Assembly (NCBI GenBank): GCA_031426915.1
Contig: JASJPB010000011.1
Span: forward strand, 27,873 to 91,872
From: Sulfurimicrobium sp031426915
GTDB taxonomy: Bacteria; Pseudomonadota; Gammaproteobacteria; Burkholderiales; Sulfuricellaceae
Length of the DNA stretch: 64,000 bases
Direction: 5' to 3'
Part shown: piece by piece, positions 59,893 through 64,000 of the stretch
Layout: every line of letters begins with the position of its first letter
Position numbering within the stretch: position 1 is the first letter of the stretch
Position numbers and translations under genes: made by a program
The notes under the pieces: model-generated
Databases searched by the model: none
What the model saw: the letters and a program-made list of their open reading frames with translations, nothing else
Told to the model about the DNA's origin: nothing

Positions 59893-61518
59893 ATGCAGAA
59901 ATTCAATTCAGATTATTTGCTGCAGCGTCTGGAAGAGCTCAACGCCATCGGCGTTGCACTTTCCAAGGAAAAGGATATCAATCGTCTGCTGGAGGTAATC
60001 CTGCTAGCGGCCATCCATATTACCCACTGCGATGCCGGCACACTGTATAGCGTGGGCGAGGACAAGACGCTGCGCTTCGAGATCGTGCGCACCAATTCGC
60101 TTAACATTGCACTGGGTGGCACCACCGATAAGCCAGTCACTTTCCCACCGGTTTTGCTTTTCGATCAGAACGGGCTGCCAAACAACAATAATGTGGTGGC
60201 CTATGCCGTGCTCAATGACAGGACGGTAAATATTGCCGACGCCTACACGGAAAAGGGTTTTGATTTTTCAGGCACGCGCAAGTTCGATGCGGCCAATCAA
60301 TACCGCTCCAAGTCATTCCTCACCGTGCCGATGAAAAATCACGAGGGAAAAATCATTGCGGTGCTGCAACTTCTCAATGCGCTTGACCCGGAGAGCGGGG
60401 AAATCACCGCTTTTTCAACCTCTGACCAACACTTGGCGGAATCGCTCGCGTCCCAAGCCGCCATCGCATTGACCAACCGAGCCCTGATCAATCAACTGGA
60501 AGTGCTGTTCGAATCCTTCATCACGCTCATCAACATCGCCATTGACGAAAAATCGCCCTACACCGGTGGCCATTGCGAGCGCGTGCCGGTGCTCACCATG
60601 ATGCTCGCTGAAGCAGCACACAATACCAATGAGGGGCCCCTGGCCGAGTTTCAGATGACGGACAAGGATCGTTATGAACTCAAGATTGCCGGTTTGCTCC
60701 ATGATTGTGGCAAGGTCACCACGCCCGTGCATGTGGTGGACAAGGCGACCAAGCTGCAAACCCTGTTTGATCGCATCAATCTGATTGATACCCGTTTCGA
60801 GGTGCTGAAACGGGATGCGGAAATCGAGATGTTAAAAGGGAAACTTGCCGGTCTGGAAGACACGACGGACATCGAGAAGCGCTGCTGCGAGCGCGTAGCA
60901 CAACTGGATAGCGATCGCGAGTTCCTGCGCAAGAGTAATATCGGCGGCGAATTCATGGCGCCTGCGCTGCAGCAACGGGTAAAAGATATCGGCAGTTATC
61001 GCTGGGTGAACGAGTTGGGTGAGAAAAGCGATTTTTTGTCCCAGGATGAAATTTATAATCTCAATGTGGAGAAGGGTACCCTTACCGCCGAAGAGCGGGA
61101 AGTTATCAATCACCATATCGTCTCCACCATTCACATGCTGGAAGCGCTGCCTTGGCCCGCTCATTTGAAAAAAGTCCCGGAATATGCAGGAGGCCACCAC
61201 GAACGCATGGATGGCAGGGGCTACCCGAAGGGACTGAAGGGTTCGGAGATGTCGGTGCAGGCGCGCATGATGGCGATCGCGGATATTTTCGAAGCCCTTA
61301 CCGCCAAGGACCGCCCGTATAAGCACGGCAAGACACTGACTGAAGCGCTTACGATCCTTGGTTACATGAAAAAAGACCATCACGTAGACCCCGATCTGTT
61401 CCAGGCATTCATCCACAACAAGGTCTATCTCCAGTATGCCAAGGATTATCTGGATCCCTCGCAGATCGACGATGTGGATGTCAGCAAGATTCCCGGATAT
61501 ACGCTACCTGCTTCATGA
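59893..61518 (+). CDS. GAF-HD-GYP cyclic-di-GMP phosphodiesterase-like protein
   Basis: 541 residues. GAF domain about 25-195, then HD-GYP with HDCGK (about 269-273) and HHERMDGRGYPKGL (about 434-447). The segment between these motifs is about 160 residues, longer than usual, and contains a charged coiled-coil-like stretch (EIEMLKGKLAGLEDTTDIEKRCCERVAQL). HD-GYP proteins hydrolyse c-di-GMP; the GYP motif is intact. Its neighbour is a GAF-ATPase, and both lie 20 bp apart in one run. Confidence 0.92.
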   Translation: MQKFNSDYLLQRLEELNAIGVALSKEKDINRLLEVILLAAIHITHCDAGTLYSVGEDKTLRFEIVRTNSLNIALGGTTDKPVTFPPVLLFDQNGLPNNNNVVAYAVLNDRTVNIADAYTEKGFDFSGTRKFDAANQYRSKSFLTVPMKNHEGKIIAVLQLLNALDPESGEITAFSTSDQHLAESLASQAAIALTNRALINQLEVLFESFITLINIAIDEKSPYTGGHCERVPVLTMMLAEAAHNTNEGPLAEFQMTDKDRYELKIAGLLHDCGKVTTPVHVVDKATKLQTLFDRINLIDTRFEVLKRDAEIEMLKGKLAGLEDTTDIEKRCCERVAQLDSDREFLRKSNIGGEFMAPALQQRVKDIGSYRWVNELGEKSDFLSQDEIYNLNVEKGTLTAEEREVINHHIVSTIHMLEALPWPAHLKKVPEYAGGHHERMDGRGYPKGLKGSEMSVQARMMAIADIFEALTAKDRPYKHGKTLTEALTILGYMKKDHHVDPDLFQAFIHNKVYLQYAKDYLDPSQIDDVDVSKIPGYTLPAS

Positions 61519-61530
61519 GGGCATGAGGGC

Positions 61531-63123
61531 ATGTGGGATAGCCAGGCGGTTCTGATCCGGGCGTTGCTGGATCCGTTGCGCTACGATCACCCCGTGGACG
61601 CAGTACGACTCGTTGAAACACATATTTCCTACATTCTGCTCACCGGCATTTATGCATACAAAATAAAGAAAGCCATCAAACTCGGCTTCCTCGATTTTAG
61701 TACCTTGGAGAAGCGCCAATTCAATTGCCAGGAAGAGCTGCGCCTCAACCGGAGGTTCGCGCCCCAGCTTTATCTCGATCTGGTTGCTATCGGCGGCTCC
61801 CCGGAGAAACCTGAATTGAACGCTTCAGGCACCGCCATCGAATACGCCGTCAGGATGGTCGAGTTTCCGCAGGAGGCGCTGCTTGACCATATGCTGGAAG
61901 CGGGAGTGCTCACACCAGCACAAATCGATCATGTCGCCATAGAAGTTGCTCGCTTTCACTCCACCATGTCTAACGTTCCGGTTCCTGTGGGTTTCGGCAC
62001 GCCCGAGGCAGTGCACCAACCGATAAGGGAAAACTTTGTGCAAATGTCCGAGTTCACCGCCAAACATTTGGAGGCAGAACTACTCGGAACATTGCAGGCG
62101 TGGACCGAAGCGGAGTTCACACGCAGACGGCAAGATTTTTCCGGTCGCCTGCAAAACGGCTTTGTACGGGAGTGTCACGGCGACCTGCATCTTGGAAACA
62201 TGGCTTTGATCGACGGCCAAATTACCCTGTTCGATTGCATCGAGTTCAGTCCTAACCTGCGCTGGATCGATGTAATGAGCGATGTGGCATTCGTGGTCAT
62301 GGATCTGGAAAACCGCGCTCGGCCCGATTTGGCACGCCGCTTTCTAAATATTTACCTTGAGCAGAGCGGAGATTTTGGCGGCCTGAAGGTTCTGACCTAT
62401 TACCGGGCCTACCGCGCCATGGTGCGCGCCAAGGTGGCCTGTCTCCGCAGTTACCAGACCGGTCTGACGCTACAAGGGATGCAACTGGCATGGCACCAGG
62501 CCTCAGCCTACTTGGCCCTTGCCGCCCGATTCGCCCGGCCTATCCGCACCTGGCTACTAATTACACACGGTTATTCCGGATCGGGCAAGACCACTGCAAC
62601 ACAACTGCTGCTGGAACAAACAGGGGCCATCCGCATGCGCTCAGACGTGGAACGAAAACGCTTGTTTGGCTTGGCGCCGCAAACACGGAGCCTGTCTGGC
62701 CCCAATCAAGGGTTGTATGTGCCGGATGCCCACATCAAGACATACCGGCGCTTGGCAGAATTGGCGCAGGGGGTTTTGCAGGCCGGCTTTCCGGTGATTG
62801 TGGATGCGGCTTTCCTTAAACAAACCGAGCGCGATACATTTCTGACGCTTTCTGAAGAGCTCGGTATACCGTTTATCATTCTTGACTTGCAGGCAAGTAA
62901 GGACGTATTGCGCCAGCGTATCACCCAACGCGAACAGCAGAGCTGTGATGCTTCCGAAGCAACCCTCCATGTGCTGGATTCACAGCTTGAAGGCAGTGAA
63001 AAACTGACTCCGGAAGAACTGACATGGACGCTCACGCTGGTTAGCGGAAGTGCCATGGAAAACAGTTTGCAATCATTAGCCCGGGGCCTGATGGACAATC
63101 CCGACAAAATCTGTCAAGATTAA
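61531..63123 (+). CDS. APH-like kinase fused to AAA/zeta-type ATP-binding domain
   Basis: 530 residues. The N-terminal half resembles aminoglycoside phosphotransferase: VRECHGDLHLGNMALIDGQITLFDCIEF (about 211-238) holds the catalytic Asp and metal-binding Asp. The C-terminal half (about 345-530) is a P-loop kinase with GYSGSGKTTATQLLLEQ (about 347) and conserved IRMRSDVERKRLFGL. The bifunctional family (COG0645/COG2187) is found widely; substrates are unknown. Start 12 bp after the HD-GYP gene, with a weak ribosome site (GAGGGCATGAGGGC). Confidence 0.88.
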   Translation: MWDSQAVLIRALLDPLRYDHPVDAVRLVETHISYILLTGIYAYKIKKAIKLGFLDFSTLEKRQFNCQEELRLNRRFAPQLYLDLVAIGGSPEKPELNASGTAIEYAVRMVEFPQEALLDHMLEAGVLTPAQIDHVAIEVARFHSTMSNVPVPVGFGTPEAVHQPIRENFVQMSEFTAKHLEAELLGTLQAWTEAEFTRRRQDFSGRLQNGFVRECHGDLHLGNMALIDGQITLFDCIEFSPNLRWIDVMSDVAFVVMDLENRARPDLARRFLNIYLEQSGDFGGLKVLTYYRAYRAMVRAKVACLRSYQTGLTLQGMQLAWHQASAYLALAARFARPIRTWLLITHGYSGSGKTTATQLLLEQTGAIRMRSDVERKRLFGLAPQTRSLSGPNQGLYVPDAHIKTYRRLAELAQGVLQAGFPVIVDAAFLKQTERDTFLTLSEELGIPFIILDLQASKDVLRQRITQREQQSCDASEATLHVLDSQLEGSEKLTPEELTWTLTLVSGSAMENSLQSLARGLMDNPDKICQD

Positions 63124-63161
63124 AAGCTTTTAGTTATACCTGTTTTTACCAAGGATTTTTC

Positions 63162-63842
63162 ATGACTACCGAACACTTCTCCTCCGAACAAAAGATATTG
63201 CGCGTCATGCGCAAGGTGCTGGCGAGCGTCGTCAAGGACGTGACGCCCCAGGATGGTATGTCGAACCCGCTGACCGATCATACGATCGAGGAGATTCGCG
63301 ATATTTTTGGCCTAATTTCCTTGCGCGAGAAGGAGCTGATCGAAGCGCTTGGACATATTTCCGCTGACCGCCCCCACTATCCCGGTGACAAACCCACAGC
63401 CAAGGTTATTCCAATCAGCATCGGTGGCCTGAATTTCTCACGCAAAGAAAAGATTTCCGCCAATCCATTGGTGGAAACCCCGCTATTCAAGGGGGTAGAT
63501 CTGGATGCGATCGAGCACGTGCTGGACGATTGCCCGCTTTATGAGTTGAAGCAAGGGGAAACCCTACTTGCCGCCGGAGAAAAGAATAACGATCTTTATT
63601 TGGTGCTGGGTGGAATGCTGCAGGCTGAACTGGGTAGCGAAACCTCCCCGCGCACCATGCAATTCCCAGCGCGCCAATGCATAGGCGAAATCTCTGCCTT
63701 GGGCGAGAGCACCATGTCAGCGCCAGTCATTGCTGCAGAGGAGTCTCTGGTGCTGGTCATCAATGCGGAGCGTTTGTGGGGCATGATCGAAAAGGATGCA
63801 GTCCTGGCGCGCAACATTCTGACCATGCTGGCGCACCGCTAA
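63162..63842 (+). CDS. Cyclic-nucleotide-binding-fold protein
   Basis: 226 residues. The first 100 residues are helical with no recognised domain. A CNB fold follows (about 103-226; NPLVETPLFKGVDLDAIEHVLDD, LKQGETLLAAGEKNNDLYLVLGGMLQ, CIGEISALGESTMSAPVIAAEESLVLVI). The phosphate-binding cassette keeps G-E but lacks the Arg that binds the cyclic phosphate (STMSAPVIA instead of the usual PRAATVxA), so cAMP binding is doubtful. The protein ends at the fold, with no output domain. Last gene of the signalling run, and it could bind another ligand or act structurally. Confidence 0.85.
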   Translation: MTTEHFSSEQKILRVMRKVLASVVKDVTPQDGMSNPLTDHTIEEIRDIFGLISLREKELIEALGHISADRPHYPGDKPTAKVIPISIGGLNFSRKEKISANPLVETPLFKGVDLDAIEHVLDDCPLYELKQGETLLAAGEKNNDLYLVLGGMLQAELGSETSPRTMQFPARQCIGEISALGESTMSAPVIAAEESLVLVINAERLWGMIEKDAVLARNILTMLAHR

Positions 63843-63905
63843 GAAAATATGAAGCAACCGGAACACCGTAAATTAGGCGTCAGTCAAAGTAAAAGCAGGT
63901 TCTTA

Positions 63906-63935
63906 TTGACGAAGGGTAATGAGTTTTGCTATAGT
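63906..63935 (+). promoter_or_regulatory. Sigma70-type promoter of the initiator tRNA gene
   Basis: TTGACG (63906-63911), 18-bp spacer, TATAGT (63930-63935), ending 12 bp before the mature tRNA 5' end. Confidence 0.75.
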
Positions 63936-63947
63936 CTCATCTCTCGG

Positions 63948-64000
<53 letters not shown>

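Overview
The window is bacterial chromosome, most likely from a betaproteobacterium. The evidence is the set and order of housekeeping genes: rpsF-priB-rpsR-rplI-dnaB-alr-radA, tig-clpP-clpX-lon-hupB-tRNA-ppiD, smpB divergent from ratA-rnfH, guaB upstream of guaA, and ilvE followed by a CHCC zinc-finger gene. The hopanoid-precursor genes hpnC-hpnD-hpnE, several small c-type cytochromes and many signalling genes suggest a Nitrosomonadales-type environmental organism. That placement is inference; no 16S sequence is present. The sequence is a draft with two runs of N (443-542 and 23079-23088).

Layout. 1-10.5 kb is accessory. A minus-strand cluster encodes a GNAT acetyltransferase, a DUF6916-type small protein, three tandem phage-tail-collar (microcystin-dependent-protein-like) proteins and a secreted protein of repeated IPT/TIG domains. 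Next to it are an orphan cysteine-rich protein and a 1314-residue AfsR/SARP-like regulator (SARP DNA-binding and BTAD domains, degenerate cyclase domain, AAA ATPase, TPR-like tail), then a periplasmic beta-carbonic anhydrase. Two promoters in this block carry 11-bp-spaced direct heptamers 8 bp from a -10 box, the geometry known for SARP operators. 11-17.2 kb holds hrpB, guaA and guaB, with guaA and guaB separated by a four-helix-bundle gene inside an inverted-repeat cassette. 17.4-23 kb has small envelope proteins, a FimV-like protein, rnfH-ratA, smpB, srkA and two tRNA genes. 23.2-28.6 kb is the ribosomal protein/replication/repair cluster with an S6:S18-type leader. 28.6-34.2 kb is a phosphosignalling island: two PP2C-FHA gene pairs, a PEGA-tailed Ser/Thr kinase, a TssQ-like lipoprotein and a cytochrome c'-like lipoprotein. 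34.3-38 kb holds hpnC-hpnD-hpnE and a YciK-like SDR. 38-46.6 kb is the proteostasis block with tRNA-Leu, -Val and -Asp. 46.7-53.3 kb has a DUF1015 gene, a small cytochrome, mfd, a CHCC zinc-finger gene and ilvE. 53.4-63.9 kb is an eight-gene co-directional signalling run: CHASE2-adenylate cyclase, SH3 protein, M48 protease, class II cyclic-nucleotide phosphodiesterase, GAF-PilB/GspE-like ATPase, GAF-HD-GYP protein, APH/AAA kinase-like fusion and a cyclic-nucleotide-binding-fold protein. The window ends inside an initiator tRNA gene.

The most novel proposal is that the SARP/STAND-type regulator controls the collar-protein cluster and the neighbouring cysteine-rich gene through the paired operators at 4829-4860 and 5559-5590. 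The second is the compact operon that appears to encode both synthesis and hydrolysis of cAMP together with c-di-GMP and motor-ATPase functions.
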